Assembly: GCA_021205045.1 (NCBI GenBank) | Contig: JAJPYH010000006.1 | Location: 1 to 5,312, forward strand | DNA length: 5,312 nucleotides | Direction: 5' to 3' | Source of the DNA: Lachnospiraceae bacterium | GTDB taxonomy: Bacteria > Bacillota > Clostridia > Lachnospirales > Lachnospiraceae | In this document: piece by piece, positions 5,291 through 5,312 of the stretch | Position numbering within the stretch: the stretch's first letter is position 1 | Layout of the letters: every line of letters starts with the position of its first letter | Translations under genes and position numbers: made by a program | The notes under the pieces: generated by a model | Databases searched by the model: none | What the model saw: only the letters and a program-made list of their open reading frames with translations | Told to the model about the DNA's origin: nothing

Positions 5291-5312
5291 TGAAAACTAC
5301 CCGAAATAAAGT

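Larger units (their letters stand above)
5122..5312 (+). other. oriC: Putative chromosomal replication origin (oriC), right part may continue outside
   Basis: Four DnaA-box-like 9-mers in the same orientation lie within 72 bases. They are followed by a GC-rich patch (5199-5207), trio-like triplets and about 90 A/T-rich bases ending at the window edge. Known bacterial origins, such as the Bacillus basal unwinding system, have this order: boxes, GC patch, DnaA-trios, unwinding element. Unwinding would then occur to the right. dnaA usually lies next to oriC and none of the genes to the left is dnaA, so it is expected just beyond 5312 (inference). A DnaA-regulated promoter region of dnaA is an overlapping alternative. 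A short forward open frame across the boxes (5079-5261) has no ribosome binding site or protein-like character. Confidence 0.7.

Noticed and set aside
5288..5296. Reverse-oriented DnaA box TGTGAAAAC
   Set aside because: It matches only 7 of 9 positions and lies in A-rich DNA where such matches are expected by chance.

Overview
The window looks like chromosomal DNA from a low-to-mid GC anaerobic member of the Bacillota, most likely a clostridial gut bacterium of the Lachnospiraceae type. This is an inference. It rests on the clostridial style of Enzyme I (539 residues, active-site stretch EGSTSSHTAIL), the HPr sequence, the clostridial C-terminal motif of the thioredoxin reductase (GDLRTKKLRQI), a BspA-type LRR protein, strong AGGAGG-like ribosome binding sites and DnaA boxes of the TTATCCACA type.

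Layout. Bases 80-1983 (+) carry ptsH and ptsI, the two general cytoplasmic proteins of the PEP:sugar phosphotransferase system, separated by 20 bases and clearly one operon. A 10-bp hairpin (2016-2044) separates ptsI from a convergent short-chain dehydrogenase/reductase gene (2089-2811, -). That gene has a good sigma-A promoter reading leftward from about 2885. The SDR is FabG-like and resembles the YmfI branch (EF-P 5-aminopentanone reductase). A divergent intergenic region leads to a 295-residue protein of unknown function (3042-3929, +), with three LRR_5-like units at the N-terminus and an unrecognised helical C-terminal part. After 58 bases without a clear terminator or promoter comes a thioredoxin-reductase-like flavoprotein (3988-4896, +), probably co-transcribed with it.

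The last 416 bases hold no convincing gene. They are AT-rich and contain a cluster of DnaA boxes in one orientation: TTGTCCACA, TTATACACA, TTATCCACT and TTATCCACA, the last two directly abutting. A GC-rich patch, trio-like triplets and a long A/T-rich stretch follow. This order matches the basal unwinding system of a bacterial replication origin, so the right edge is probably oriC, with dnaA expected just beyond it. If so, the PTS, LRR and trxB genes all point toward the origin, head-on to the leftward fork, and the usual rpmH-rnpA neighbours are absent.

The most notable points are the oriC-like element with atypical neighbours, an HPr lacking the regulatory serine phosphorylated by HPr kinase, the LRR-plus-unknown-domain protein, and a thioredoxin reductase with an altered NADPH-binding glycine motif. 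No mobile element, CRISPR array, tRNA or rRNA gene was seen.
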